DNA of 60,624 bases. Source: DATIXJ01 sp035518715. Its GTDB lineage: Bacteria > Bacteroidota > Ignavibacteria > UBA10030 > SZUA-254. Position 1 is the first letter of the stretch. Each line of letters opens with the position of its first letter. The position numbers and the translations under genes are program-made. The stretch covers positions 1-60,624 of the forward strand of contig DATIXJ010000079.1 of NCBI GenBank assembly GCA_035518715.1, given 5' to 3'. Positions 34,320 through 43,931 of this stretch are shown here, in pieces. The notes beneath the pieces are model-generated. The model did no database searches. It saw nothing but the letters and a program-made list of their open reading frames with translations, and had not been told where the DNA came from.

Positions 34320-36839
34320 TTGAGGTTCTTCGAAAACGGTCAACCGACCAGAACCGGTCCCGATGCGGCCATGTTTCCCGATACCCAGTTTCGAACAAAG
34401 ATCGATCTTTCCGGGCAATGGAATTATACCATCGACGGAAAAACGTGGGGCTCCGTTTCTGTTCCGAGCGCTTATGATTCTCCTGACCGGATTATTTTTC
34501 AGCGCGAGTTTACCGTAACTTCGGATATGCTCGACGCCTACACCTTTTCACTGGTGGCGTACGGTATCGACTTTCAGAGCGAGATTACCATCAACGGGAA
34601 TTTTATCGGCAGGCATATCGGCGGGTATTCGTCGTTCGTCCTCACGATCCCGCAGAACACCTTGCAGGTTGGAAAAGATAATGCCATCAGGATTTCCGTC
34701 GATAATGAGCTTACACCGAAGACGACGCTTCCACTCCGTCAGCAGGTTGGCGGATGGCGCACCTATGGCGGAATTTTTCGCGATCTCTATATCCTCGCCA
34801 CTCCGAAATTATTTATTGAATCGGCTGATACAAAATCCGATCTCATCAGTGACGGCAAAGGCGGCATCAAGTCTGCAAGAATTCTGGTGCACGCGGGAAT
34901 TACCGACCGGCGCAACCCGGGCAGCCCGGCAACCGGAATGACCGGATTTCAGATCGAGGTAGACGACAAGCTGAGCGGCGATATGGTCGGTCGCAGCGGG
35001 ATCACACAGTTTACCCCGCAGTCGAACAAGACGGTTTCTCTGGACGCGGAAATTTCGGTCGCGGATCCCAAGCTGTGGTCGCCCGAAACTCCGGACTTGT
35101 ACATCCTCAGGTGCCAGGTTGTTCATGTCGAAAATAAAGAGGTGACAGTAACCGACGAATTCACTTCGGATATCGGGCTCCGGACCATGGCGTGGAAAGA
35201 CGGCCGTCTGCTCATCAACAATAACCCTGAAACGATAAAGGGTGTGGTCTGGCAGGAAGATCATACGACGTTCGGTTCGGCGATGACCTACGAATCTCTT
35301 GAGCACGATGTTGCGTCGATCAAGGCACTGGGTGCCAACGCGATTCGTTTCCTCTATCCTCCACATCCGTACATGCTCAATCTCTGCGATCGGTATGGAA
35401 TGCTCGTGATGGAGGAAATTCCGGTGGTCAATGTTCCGGCGGAAATCCTCATGAAGGACTATTACCAGGAGATGGCATTTACCTATCTCAAAGAGATGGT
35501 GGAACGGGACAGGAGCCACGTCTCCGTGCTTGCCTGGGGAATCGGGGATGAGTTTGAGACGACCGGTGATGTTTCCGAATACGTCAACGCGGCGCGCAAC
35601 CTTATCAAGTCGCTCGACGACCGGAGCGTATATTTTGCATCCCACCTTGTTCAGGATCCCTGCTTTCAGTATGTCGACCTGATTGCCTTGAATACCTACG
35701 GCACCGATGCGAAGGAACTTCGTGAGCTACTCCACGGATGCAAGAAGCGATATCCCGAGAAACCGATTATCGTAGCGCGGTACGGTCGGGGAGTTGAGCC
35801 GGGTAACCGCAACGGCTACAGCGACCCACTTTCGATGGAATCCCAGGCGCGGTACATCGTTCAATGCTATGATGTGTTGAAGGAGGAAAAAGTGGCAGGA
35901 GGGACGATCTGGTCATTCAATGACTGGCGGACCGATCGAGCGGCATTGACGGCACATTCGAATGATCCCTATCTGCATTCAACAGGGATCGTTGGGTATA
36001 ATCGGGAAAAACGGACTGCTTACGACATCGTCCGGGCGCTCTTCAACGACGAAAAGGTGCAGGCGCTACCGGTCGGCAACTATTCTTCCAGTGCGCCGAT
36101 CGTCTTCGTGATTACCGGTTTCCTCGCCCTCATTTCGCTTGCCTTTCTCTATAACGGCAACCGGAGATTCCGCGACGCGGTCGTCCGCTCGATGTTCCGA
36201 ACGTACAATTTCTTTGCCGATGTGCGCGACCAGCGGATCATCACCTATTCCCACTCGCTCGTACTCGCCGCCATCGTCTCCGTTACGCTGGCGACATTCT
36301 TCGCGAGTGTCTTCTCGCACTATCGTGACAGCATTCTGCTCGATAATGTTCTCAGTCAGCTGTTGTCGGATGATATGAAGGAGGGGCTCATCCGTCTGGT
36401 CTGGCACCCGTTGAACTTCATCCTTGTTGTGAGCGGCATCGTCCTGGCATTTCTCATCATCCTTTCGGTTCTTGTGGAATTGTGTTCAATGATGGTCCGG
36501 ACACGGGTTTACTTCTACCACAGCTTCTCCGTGACGATGTGGTCGATGCTTCCCTTCATCATCCTCATACCGGTTTCCATGCTGGCATACCGGCTGATGG
36601 AATCGGATTTCTATGTGCTTCCCATCTTTGTGCTGACGGGTATCATACTTCTCTGGGTGCTCATCCGGCTTCTCAAGGGTATCTCCATCATTTATGATGT
36701 CTTTGCGATCAAGGTGTATGCGATCGGCGTGCTGGTTCTCGTGATTGCCGGCGCTGCGGCGTATGGATATCTCGACTACACCAAAGCGACGACGGTGTAC
36801 TTGAAATACATGATGCAAACGATCAAGAATTCTGCCTGA
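34320..36839 (+). CDS. GH2-like sugar-binding/TIM-barrel protein with a C-terminal multi-span membrane domain
   Basis: 839 residues from TTG 34320, the first ordinary start. The frame stays open back to 34203 and encodes a convincing signal peptide (IRLIRLAKRSVFIAAFCCLL then VSAGFGQ) with no ATG, GTG or TTG, so initiation may use CTG (34221 or 34242) or ATC. The protein has an N-terminal GH2 sugar-binding domain (about 20-160), an Ig-like domain, and a TIM barrel. VLAWGIGDEFE places the acid/base E411 after D rather than N; the nucleophile site, normally E-Y-G, reads VARYG with R487. The 76-residue spacing equals that of LacZ E461/E537, so the match is sound and catalysis by the retaining mechanism is doubtful. 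Six membrane spans fill residues about 592-839. It ends eight bases before smc. Role unknown. Confidence 0.75.
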   Translation: MRFFENGQPTRTGPDAAMFPDTQFRTKIDLSGQWNYTIDGKTWGSVSVPSAYDSPDRIIFQREFTVTSDMLDAYTFSLVAYGIDFQSEITINGNFIGRHIGGYSSFVLTIPQNTLQVGKDNAIRISVDNELTPKTTLPLRQQVGGWRTYGGIFRDLYILATPKLFIESADTKSDLISDGKGGIKSARILVHAGITDRRNPGSPATGMTGFQIEVDDKLSGDMVGRSGITQFTPQSNKTVSLDAEISVADPKLWSPETPDLYILRCQVVHVENKEVTVTDEFTSDIGLRTMAWKDGRLLINNNPETIKGVVWQEDHTTFGSAMTYESLEHDVASIKALGANAIRFLYPPHPYMLNLCDRYGMLVMEEIPVVNVPAEILMKDYYQEMAFTYLKEMVERDRSHVSVLAWGIGDEFETTGDVSEYVNAARNLIKSLDDRSVYFASHLVQDPCFQYVDLIALNTYGTDAKELRELLHGCKKRYPEKPIIVARYGRGVEPGNRNGYSDPLSMESQARYIVQCYDVLKEEKVAGGTIWSFNDWRTDRAALTAHSNDPYLHSTGIVGYNREKRTAYDIVRALFNDEKVQALPVGNYSSSAPIVFVITGFLALISLAFLYNGNRRFRDAVVRSMFRTYNFFADVRDQRIITYSHSLVLAAIVSVTLATFFASVFSHYRDSILLDNVLSQLLSDDMKEGLIRLVWHPLNFILVVSGIVLAFLIILSVLVELCSMMVRTRVYFYHSFSVTMWSMLPFIILIPVSMLAYRLMESDFYVLPIFVLTGIILLWVLIRLLKGISIIYDVFAIKVYAIGVLVLVIAGAAAYGYLDYTKATTVYLKYMMQTIKNSA

Positions 36840-36846
36840 AGACAGC

Positions 36847-39800
36847 ATGTATCTCTCCAAAATCGAAATCATCGGATTCAAGTCGTTCGCACAGCGCATC
36901 AACTTGCAGTTTGATTCGGGTGTTACCGCAATCGTCGGTCCAAACGGCTGCGGCAAGACCAATATTGTCGATGCCATCCGGTGGGCTCTTGGAGAACAGC
37001 GGTACAGCACGCTGAGAAGCGACAAGATGGAAGATGTCATTTTCAACGGCACGAAAAACCGGAAAGCACTCGGTCTTGCAGAGGTCTCTCTCACGATCGA
37101 GAATACCCGCGGCATCCTTCCAACCGAATACTCCGAAGTAACAATCACTCGGCGTGTCTTCCGTTCCGGAGAGAGCGAATACATGCTGAACAAAGTTCCC
37201 TGCCGGCTGAAAGACATCATCGATCTCTTCATGGACACCGGCATGGGGAGCGATGCATATTCGGTTATCGAACTGAAGATGGTCGAAACGATCCTCAGCG
37301 ACAAGACCGACGAGCGGAGGAAGCTGTTCGAAGAAGCCGCTGGAGTGACAAAGTACAAACACCGGCGGAAGGCAGCGCTCAGGAAACTGGACGAGGTTCG
37401 CCTCGACCTTGCCCGCGTGAACGATATCGTGAAGGAAGTCCAGAAAACCGTCGGTTCGCTCGAGCGCCAGTCGAAAAAAGCGGAACAGTACAACGAAGTC
37501 TCAACCCGGTTGAAGACTCTCGAGATCGACCTCCTGGAGCGGGAGTACGCCTACCTCGAGGGGAAGCTCAAGCCCCTGGACCAGAAATTCCATCTGGCGA
37601 GCACCGACAAAACGAATATCGATGCCGAGCTTCGAAAACAGGAAGAGTACATCGACCGGCTCAGGGAACAACTCGGTGCGATCGAGTCCGAACTGTCAGA
37701 GGTCCAGCAGGCGTCATCGTTGAAGTTTGATGAAATTCGTCGAGTCGAAGAGAAGATTCTGGTTGCGAATGAACGACGCAGCTCTCTCGAATCGAATATC
37801 AAACGGTATGAATCGGAATGTGCCGACTTGACGGTTCAGCAGAAGAGTCTCGGTGAGGAAACTGAACTTCTGAAAGATCGGTCTCAAAAACTTCATGAGG
37901 AACACGCGACTTCAGAAGGATTGTTCAGTATTGCTCAGGCCGAGGAAGCCGTGGCAGCAGAAGCGCTCGAAGCGAAAAAGCGGGATGTGCAGCAGTGCAA
38001 GGACACAATTCTCCGCATTGCACACGAGATCGTCCAGAAGCGCGGGGAACAGGAGCGGCTCAAGGGACATATCGATAATTCCCAGGGAAGAATCGATCGA
38101 TCGGAAGAAGATAGCGCGGAATATCGTTCCGATATCGGCGAGCATGAAAAACTGATCGCCGAATTCTCATCCCAGGACCGGGAACTCCGGAGGAGATTTG
38201 CGGAAGCCGAGGTAGGTCTCTTCGAAGCGGAGCAGAAGCGGAAAGAATTCAAACGCGATCTTGACGGCCTTCAGAAGAAAATTCTCGACATCGCAAATGA
38301 AATTGAGAGAAAGAAATCAAAAGCCGGATTTTTGCAGAGAGTTATCGAAAGCAACGAGGGATATTCCGAAGGTGTGCGGTATCTGCTGAACCAGGAATCC
38401 TGGAGGAAGAAAAAGCTGACGACGGTTGCGGATGTCCTGCATGTCCGTGATGAATATCGTCCGGGGATTGAAGTTGCTCTCGGCGAGGCCGCCCAAATGC
38501 TGGTGGTCGACACAGTCGATGACGGGTACCATGCCGTCGAGGAGCTGAGGTCGCAGGGAAAAGGAAAAGTTTCCTTCATTTCTCTCCAGTGGGTGCCGCG
38601 CATTCGCTCCCGGAAACGGCGCGGCAACTCCACATTCGTCTGGGCGACGGATGTCGTTCAGTGCGAAGAGAAATATCGTCCCCTCGTATTCTACCTTCTG
38701 AGCGACGTCGTCTTTGTGAATTCCCTTGAGAATGCCGGCGGCATGATGAAGAAGTCTGTCGGGTTGCGATGCCTGACCGCCGATGGTCAGTGGACGCTGA
38801 CAACCGGCGGTGTTCTCCGCGGCGGCGGTCATCAATCCAATGAAATCGGAATACTCGGCAAGAAGTCCCAAATCGAAGAGCTTGATAAAGAAATTGCTCT
38901 CCTTGAACAGGAAGAAAAAGACCTCAGATCCCGGTACGCGAAAGAAGAAAGCGTCTATCAGGGGATGGAGAACAGGGCATATGTCGAGGCGGTGAAGTCG
39001 CTCGAAAAGGAAATGACCGGCATCGAAATGCGCATCGCGCAGCTGGAGTTCGAGAAGAAACGCGCGAACGACGGCATCGAGAGGAACAAAATCGAGATCG
39101 AGCTGCTCCAGCATGATATCCTTGACCAGCAGGTACAATACGATCGCGTGGCGGCGGAACTTGTTTCCTTCGAGGAACACAAGAGTGCCCAAGACCAGCT
39201 CCTCCAGAACGGGATGCGGGAACACGAACGCCTGGAAATGCATTGGAATGAAAAGACCAGGGCCCGCAATGAACTCGAACGGAAGGTTGTGACGCTCCAG
39301 GGAGATGTGCGGAATGTCGACCGTGATATTGAGCGGGCCACAGCCCGTGCGAATGATATCAGCGTAACGTTGCAGCGGCGGGAAGAAGAAATCCTGCATG
39401 CCGGAGAAGAGATCGGGCGGCTTTCTTCCGAGATCACGCTCGCAGAGAGCGAGTCTGTCGGATTGAAAGAACAGCACAGGGTCATCGAGTCGCGGCATCG
39501 CGAAATCGATTCGACACACACTGCCCGCCGGAACGAGCTGCATCAGATTGAATTACGAATCAAGGATGAACGCCGGCTCCACGATGATGCCGTCGCTCAC
39601 ACTCACGACCTGGAGATGAAAATTGCCGAGCTCAAGTCGAATATCGAGCACCTCCTTCTCCGTGCGAAGGAAGAATTTGAGCTCGAGCTTCAGCTGAAGC
39701 CCTATCCCGAAGATGAATGGGTTGATTTTGCGCAGCTGCGGGAAGAGGTGAAAAATCTCAAGGATCGCATCCGGGTTCTCGGAGCGATCAATTTTGCAGC

Positions 39801-40410
39801 GTTCGATGAATTCACGACCGAAAGCCAGCGCCTGAATTTTCTCACGCAGCAGCGTGACGACCTGTTGGAGGCAGAACAGACGCTGATCAACACGATCGAG
39901 GAGATCAACGCTACCGCGCAGCGGATGTTCCTCGAGACATTCGATAAGATCCGGCAGAATTTCATAACGACGTTCAAGGAACTCTTTCTCGAAGGAGATG
40001 AGTGTGACCTCCGGCTGGAGGAAAATGTGGATCCACTCGAGGCAAATATCGAGATCACGGCGAAGCCGAGAGGAAAGCGTCCTACCTCGATTGACCTGTT
40101 GTCGGGGGGCGAGAAAACGCTCACGGCTATTGCGCTGCTCTTTGCCATTTATCTCGTCAAGCCCAGCCCGTTCTGCATTCTCGATGAGGTCGACGCGCCG
40201 CTCGATGACTCGAACATTGACCGGTTTACCAGAATCCTCAAGAAGTTCTCCGGTAACACACAATTTATTGTAGTGACACACAACAAGCGAACTATGGAAG
40301 CCGCCCAGGCGTTATACGGTGTTACGATGGAAGAGCAGGGCGTATCGAAGATCGTCACCGTCCGGTTTAATGAGGAAGCCCGCGTGCGTTCCGCGACGGT
40401 GACAAATTAA
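36847..40410 (+). CDS. smc: Chromosome segregation protein SMC
   Basis: 1187 residues, the usual length. Walker A GPNGCGKT lies at 31-38 with the Q-loop shortly after. Two long coiled coils flank a hinge at about 500-670 (EGVRYLLNQ to LTTGGVLRGGGHQ). The C-terminal head has the signature LLSGGEKTLTAIALLFA and Walker B FCILDEVDAPLDDSN. SMC dimers with ScpA/ScpB organise and segregate chromosomes. It starts eight bases after the GH2-like gene and its TAA overlaps the next ATG by one base. Large antisense frames inside it are shadows. Confidence 0.98.
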   Translation: MYLSKIEIIGFKSFAQRINLQFDSGVTAIVGPNGCGKTNIVDAIRWALGEQRYSTLRSDKMEDVIFNGTKNRKALGLAEVSLTIENTRGILPTEYSEVTITRRVFRSGESEYMLNKVPCRLKDIIDLFMDTGMGSDAYSVIELKMVETILSDKTDERRKLFEEAAGVTKYKHRRKAALRKLDEVRLDLARVNDIVKEVQKTVGSLERQSKKAEQYNEVSTRLKTLEIDLLEREYAYLEGKLKPLDQKFHLASTDKTNIDAELRKQEEYIDRLREQLGAIESELSEVQQASSLKFDEIRRVEEKILVANERRSSLESNIKRYESECADLTVQQKSLGEETELLKDRSQKLHEEHATSEGLFSIAQAEEAVAAEALEAKKRDVQQCKDTILRIAHEIVQKRGEQERLKGHIDNSQGRIDRSEEDSAEYRSDIGEHEKLIAEFSSQDRELRRRFAEAEVGLFEAEQKRKEFKRDLDGLQKKILDIANEIERKKSKAGFLQRVIESNEGYSEGVRYLLNQESWRKKKLTTVADVLHVRDEYRPGIEVALGEAAQMLVVDTVDDGYHAVEELRSQGKGKVSFISLQWVPRIRSRKRRGNSTFVWATDVVQCEEKYRPLVFYLLSDVVFVNSLENAGGMMKKSVGLRCLTADGQWTLTTGGVLRGGGHQSNEIGILGKKSQIEELDKEIALLEQEEKDLRSRYAKEESVYQGMENRAYVEAVKSLEKEMTGIEMRIAQLEFEKKRANDGIERNKIEIELLQHDILDQQVQYDRVAAELVSFEEHKSAQDQLLQNGMREHERLEMHWNEKTRARNELERKVVTLQGDVRNVDRDIERATARANDISVTLQRREEEILHAGEEIGRLSSEITLAESESVGLKEQHRVIESRHREIDSTHTARRNELHQIELRIKDERRLHDDAVAHTHDLEMKIAELKSNIEHLLLRAKEEFELELQLKPYPEDEWVDFAQLREEVKNLKDRIRVLGAINFAAFDEFTTESQRLNFLTQQRDDLLEAEQTLINTIEEINATAQRMFLETFDKIRQNFITTFKELFLEGDECDLRLEENVDPLEANIEITAKPRGKRPTSIDLLSGGEKTLTAIALLFAIYLVKPSPFCILDEVDAPLDDSNIDRFTRILKKFSGNTQFIVVTHNKRTMEAAQALYGVTMEEQGVSKIVTVRFNEEARVRSATVTN

Positions 40411-41168
40411 TGCTCTCGACGGGCGAGACGATAAAAATCTTCATCGACTTTGATGGTACGGTTGCAAACAATGATGTCGGTGATCAGCTCTTTGAACGAT
40501 TCGGCGGACAACAGAGTGTTGATGCAGTCAGGGAGTATCTCCAGGGAACCATTTCCGCTGTAAGCTGCTTCCGTAAAGAATGTGACTCCTGCGGTGTCGT
40601 TGACCGCGAGGTGCTCGACGGTTTTCTCGAACATCAGACGATCGACGAGTCCTTTCCTGCATTCGTTGAATTTTGCCGCAGGCAGAACATCGATCACTGT
40701 ATCCTCAGCGACGGCATGGACTACTATATCCGGAAAATCCTCTCGGATCAGGGCCTGTCGGATGTTCCTTTTTTCTCCAACACGCTCACGCTCCATCCGG
40801 AAAATCACGACGGAAGTGTACGGTTCGTTCCTTCATTCCCGTACACCGATGAAACCTGTGACCGGTGCGCGTCGTGCAAGAGAAATCACATTCTCTCGCT
40901 GTGTGCGGATTCGGATATCATCATCTATGTGGGCGAGGGCTACTCCGACCGGTGTCCCTCCCGGTACGCCGACATCATTTTCGCGAAAGATGAATTGCTG
41001 AAATACTGCCGGCAGGAAGGAATTCCCTCCTTTGAGTACCGGCGTTTTGCGGATATCCAGCATCGCCTGGAGTCAATGATCGATGAGAGGTCACATGGTG
41101 CGGCACGGATTTTCAGAAAGCGACGGCAGGCAGTCCTCGCATGGAAGGATTTGTTGAAAGGAGGATAA
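40410..41168 (+). CDS. MtnX-like HAD-IB family phosphatase
   Basis: 252 residues of the HAD superfamily. FIDFDGTVAN holds nucleophile and acid (D13, D15); HCILSDGMDYYIRKIL is motif II; VGEGYSDRCPSRYADIIFAK is motif III/IV. CDRCASCKRNHI is the Cys-rich insert seen in MtnX-like proteins. MtnX dephosphorylates a methionine-salvage intermediate, but no other salvage genes are near, so the substrate is open. The ATG shares one base with the smc stop, so the two are translationally coupled. Confidence 0.88.
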   Translation: MLSTGETIKIFIDFDGTVANNDVGDQLFERFGGQQSVDAVREYLQGTISAVSCFRKECDSCGVVDREVLDGFLEHQTIDESFPAFVEFCRRQNIDHCILSDGMDYYIRKILSDQGLSDVPFFSNTLTLHPENHDGSVRFVPSFPYTDETCDRCASCKRNHILSLCADSDIIIYVGEGYSDRCPSRYADIIFAKDELLKYCRQEGIPSFEYRRFADIQHRLESMIDERSHGAARIFRKRRQAVLAWKDLLKGG

Positions 41169-41174
41169 CCATGT

Positions 41175-41756
41175 ATGGATCTGCGTCAGCGGCTCTTCCA
41201 ATATCGCAGTTATACACCGATACCGTTTCTTATCGTCATGGTGATTTTCGCACATCCGATACCGGCCGGTCTGATTGCAGGCGGACTCCTCATTGTCGCC
41301 GGCGAGGGCATCCGGCTCTGGGGCGTCGCAATCGCCGGCAGTGAAACACGGACCACGGGTCCGGTCGGCGGAACCTATTTGATCACGACGGGCCCCTTTG
41401 CATATGTCCGGAATCCCCTCTATCTCGGGAATATGATGATGTACGTCGGTGTCGGTGTGATGTCGAATGCCCTTTTCCCCTGGCTGCCGATCGTGGCGCT
41501 TCTGTGGTTTGCATTTCAGTATTCGATGATCGTGAGTCTGGAAGAAGAGTATTTGATGAAGGCATTCCCCCAGGAGTTTGCCGCATATCGGAAAGCAACT
41601 CCGAGATTTTTCCCCACGGGAAAGAAATATCGGGCGGGAAGTCATGAACAGCCGCCGCTCGACTGGCAAAGCGGGCTGAGATCAGAGAAGAGAACTCTTC
41701 AGGCGATTGGCATTCTCGTGGTAGTGCTGGTCGTTTTCTGGCAACTCCGGGGTTGA
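41175..41756 (+). CDS. Isoprenylcysteine carboxyl methyltransferase-like membrane protein (PEMT/ICMT family)
   Basis: 193 residues with four to five membrane spans. TTGPFAYVRNPLYLGNMMMYVGVG is the SAM-binding signature of the ICMT/PEMT family, followed by EEEYLMKAFPQEFAAYRKATPRFFP, the conserved distal motif. Bacterial relatives methylate lipids or other small molecules; the substrate is unknown. GGAGG sits about ten bases upstream of ATG 41175, only six bases after the phosphatase stop. The neighbouring lpxB and lpxK genes hint at an envelope role, but this is positional evidence only. Confidence 0.85.
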   Translation: MDLRQRLFQYRSYTPIPFLIVMVIFAHPIPAGLIAGGLLIVAGEGIRLWGVAIAGSETRTTGPVGGTYLITTGPFAYVRNPLYLGNMMMYVGVGVMSNALFPWLPIVALLWFAFQYSMIVSLEEEYLMKAFPQEFAAYRKATPRFFPTGKKYRAGSHEQPPLDWQSGLRSEKRTLQAIGILVVVLVVFWQLRG

Positions 41757-41760
41757 GTGC

Positions 41761-42879
41761 ATGCGCATCATGATGGTTGCAGGTGAGGCCTCGGGCGATC
41801 TCCACGGTTCCGGCGTCGTTCGAGAATTGAAACGACTGGCGCCCGATTGCGAGATCTTCGGCATCGGCGGTGATAAGATGCAGGCGGAAGGCATGCGGCT
41901 GATTTACCACGTGCGCGAGCTTTCCGTGATGGGAATTTGGGAAGTGGTCGAACATCTTCCATTGCTCCGCTCAGTGCAGAGAACGCTTCAGGCGGTACTG
42001 AAATCTTCCCGCCCGGATATTCTTGTGCTGATTGATTATCCCGGGTTTAACCTGCGGCTTGCACGGTTTGCTCATGACCTGGGCATCAAGACACTTTACT
42101 ACATCAGTCCCCAGGTTTGGGCGTGGAACCGCGGCAGAATCAGAAAGATGAAACATATTGTGGATAAAATGCTCGTGGTCTTTCCGTTTGAAGTAAACCT
42201 GTATCGTGAAGAGGGAATTGATGTTGAATTTGTCGGACATCCGCTCCTCGAAGTACTCACCGAACCTTCGGGACGTGCGGAATTTTGTACACGATATCAA
42301 CTTGATCCTTCACGTCAGATCCTAGGGCTCTTTCCGGGAAGCAGGAAACAGGAACTCGAGCGCATTTTTCCGGCAATGCTCGGTGCAGCGCGCGTTCTTC
42401 ACCGGGAATCCGGTATCCAAACAGTCGTTGGCGTCTCTTCCATCCTGGAATATGAATTCGTGAAGTCGTTTCTGCGCGGAGATTTTCCGGTCGTTCTTGT
42501 TCAGCATGGATCGTACGATGTGATGAAAAATTCCACCGTTGCACTCGTGACTTCAGGGACTGCAACGCTCGAGACGGCGTGTTACGGTACTCCGATGATT
42601 ATTGTGTATAAGACATCGTTCCTGACGTATCTGTTTGCCCGTGCATTCATCCGGATCAGGAGCATCGGGCTCGCCAATATCGTTGCGGGAAAAGAGATTG
42701 TCCCCGAAATATTGCAGCATCATGCCACGCCGCGCCGCCTTGCCGAAGAAGCCCTGAAGATGCTCGAGAATGAAGGTCTTCGCCGTCAGATCAGCGCGGA
42801 ATTATCCGCCGTGAGAAAAAGTCTCGGTTCTCCGGGTGCATCGGAACGGGTAGCGCGGAGAATTTTATCGTGGGCGTGA
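41761..42879 (+). CDS. lpxB: Lipid-A-disaccharide synthase
   Basis: GT19 glycosyltransferase joining UDP-2,3-diacylglucosamine and lipid X at the inner membrane. 372 residues. MVAGEASGDLHGSGVV is the N-terminal signature; FGIGGDKMQAEGMRL, DYPGFNLRLARFA, YYISPQVWAWNRGRI, EFVGHPLLEVL, LFPGSRKQELERIFP and SGTATLETACYGTPMIIVYKT follow in family order. It starts four bases after the methyltransferase stop and overlaps lpxK by ten bases. Presence of LpxB shows a Gram-negative outer membrane with lipid A. Confidence 0.97.
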   Translation: MRIMMVAGEASGDLHGSGVVRELKRLAPDCEIFGIGGDKMQAEGMRLIYHVRELSVMGIWEVVEHLPLLRSVQRTLQAVLKSSRPDILVLIDYPGFNLRLARFAHDLGIKTLYYISPQVWAWNRGRIRKMKHIVDKMLVVFPFEVNLYREEGIDVEFVGHPLLEVLTEPSGRAEFCTRYQLDPSRQILGLFPGSRKQELERIFPAMLGAARVLHRESGIQTVVGVSSILEYEFVKSFLRGDFPVVLVQHGSYDVMKNSTVALVTSGTATLETACYGTPMIIVYKTSFLTYLFARAFIRIRSIGLANIVAGKEIVPEILQHHATPRRLAEEALKMLENEGLRRQISAELSAVRKSLGSPGASERVARRILSWA

Positions 42880-43931
42880 AGATTCCGGGATGGTATTCCA
42901 TGCCGTTGCGCCCTCTTTCCTGGTGCTATGGGCTCGGGATGATCATCCGGAACTGGTGTTATGACGCGGGAGTCTTTCGGAGTAACAACGTGCGTGTACC
43001 GGTCATTTCCGTCGGGAATATTACCGCCGGCGGAACGGGAAAAACACCCATCGTTGAATATATTGTCAGCCGGTTGCTCGCATCGGGAAAACGTATTGCA
43101 GTCGTAAGCCGCGGGTACAAACGCATCACGCATGGCACGTTTATTGTCTCCGATGGGACACGATGCTTCGGTGGTCCTCAGGAAGCAGGCGATGAGCCGA
43201 TGCAGCTTGCACGAAAATTTCCAACGGCCACGGTGGTTGTGGATGAACAACGCAGCCGGGGTGCCGAAGCCGCACTTCGTCTCAAAGAGATCGATGCCAT
43301 TGTACTGGATGATGGATTTCAGCACAGGGCGCTTGGTCGTGATCTCGATATCGTTGTGATGGATGGCTCGGAATCTGTCATGGGCGAGCCGATGATCCCC
43401 TCGGGGCTCCGGCGCGAGCCGTTTCCGGCACTCCGGCGGGCAGGAATAGTCGTGGTTACGCGTAATCAAATATCCGAACGCATGCGCACATTTATCCGGA
43501 ACTATACTCCTGCACCCCTTGTCTGCATGATGTTTAAACCGCTCTCCCTGACCGAAGCCGGGTCGAACGAGAGATTACGTTATCAGGATTTGAAGGGGAA
43601 ACGCTGCATCGCATTTTGCGGAATCGGAAATCCCCGGTCGTTTGTTGTAACATTAGGAGAGGCCGGGATTCGGCCTCTGGATACTCTTTTCTTCCCGGAT
43701 CATCACGCGTATTCTCCGGCAGATATCCAAACCATTGTCAGTCTCGCAAAGAGGTGCGATGCTGCGATATTGATGACGACGGAAAAGGATGCAGTGCGTC
43801 TCGATCAAACTCTTCTCTCACGTATCGATAAATCTCTGAGACTTCTCGCTCTTACCATCGGCGCTGAGATTATGGAAGGTGAGGAATCATTTCACCGGCT
43901 CCTCGACGCGGCACTCAGGAGAGCGGCATGA
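42870..43931 (+). CDS. lpxK: Tetraacyldisaccharide 4'-kinase
   Basis: Phosphorylates the lipid A precursor at the 4' position. 353 residues from GTG 42870; GGAG lies nine bases upstream, and ATG 42900 is the alternative. The N-terminus has RPLSWCYGLGMIIRNWCYD, followed by P-loop ISVGNITAGGTGKTPIVEYI and the catalytic VLDDGFQHRALGRDLDIVVMD. FFPDHHAYSPADI and LMTTEKDAVRL are the C-terminal hallmarks. It overlaps lpxB by ten bases and the next gene by four, so these are one translational unit. Confidence 0.96.
   Translation: MGVKIPGWYSMPLRPLSWCYGLGMIIRNWCYDAGVFRSNNVRVPVISVGNITAGGTGKTPIVEYIVSRLLASGKRIAVVSRGYKRITHGTFIVSDGTRCFGGPQEAGDEPMQLARKFPTATVVVDEQRSRGAEAALRLKEIDAIVLDDGFQHRALGRDLDIVVMDGSESVMGEPMIPSGLRREPFPALRRAGIVVVTRNQISERMRTFIRNYTPAPLVCMMFKPLSLTEAGSNERLRYQDLKGKRCIAFCGIGNPRSFVVTLGEAGIRPLDTLFFPDHHAYSPADIQTIVSLAKRCDAAILMTTEKDAVRLDQTLLSRIDKSLRLLALTIGAEIMEGEESFHRLLDAALRRAA

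Noticed and set aside
38317..39543. 408-codon minus-strand frame inside smc
   Set aside because: It lies antisense to a highly conserved coiled-coil region; such regions often leave long open frames. No recognised motif or ribosome site.
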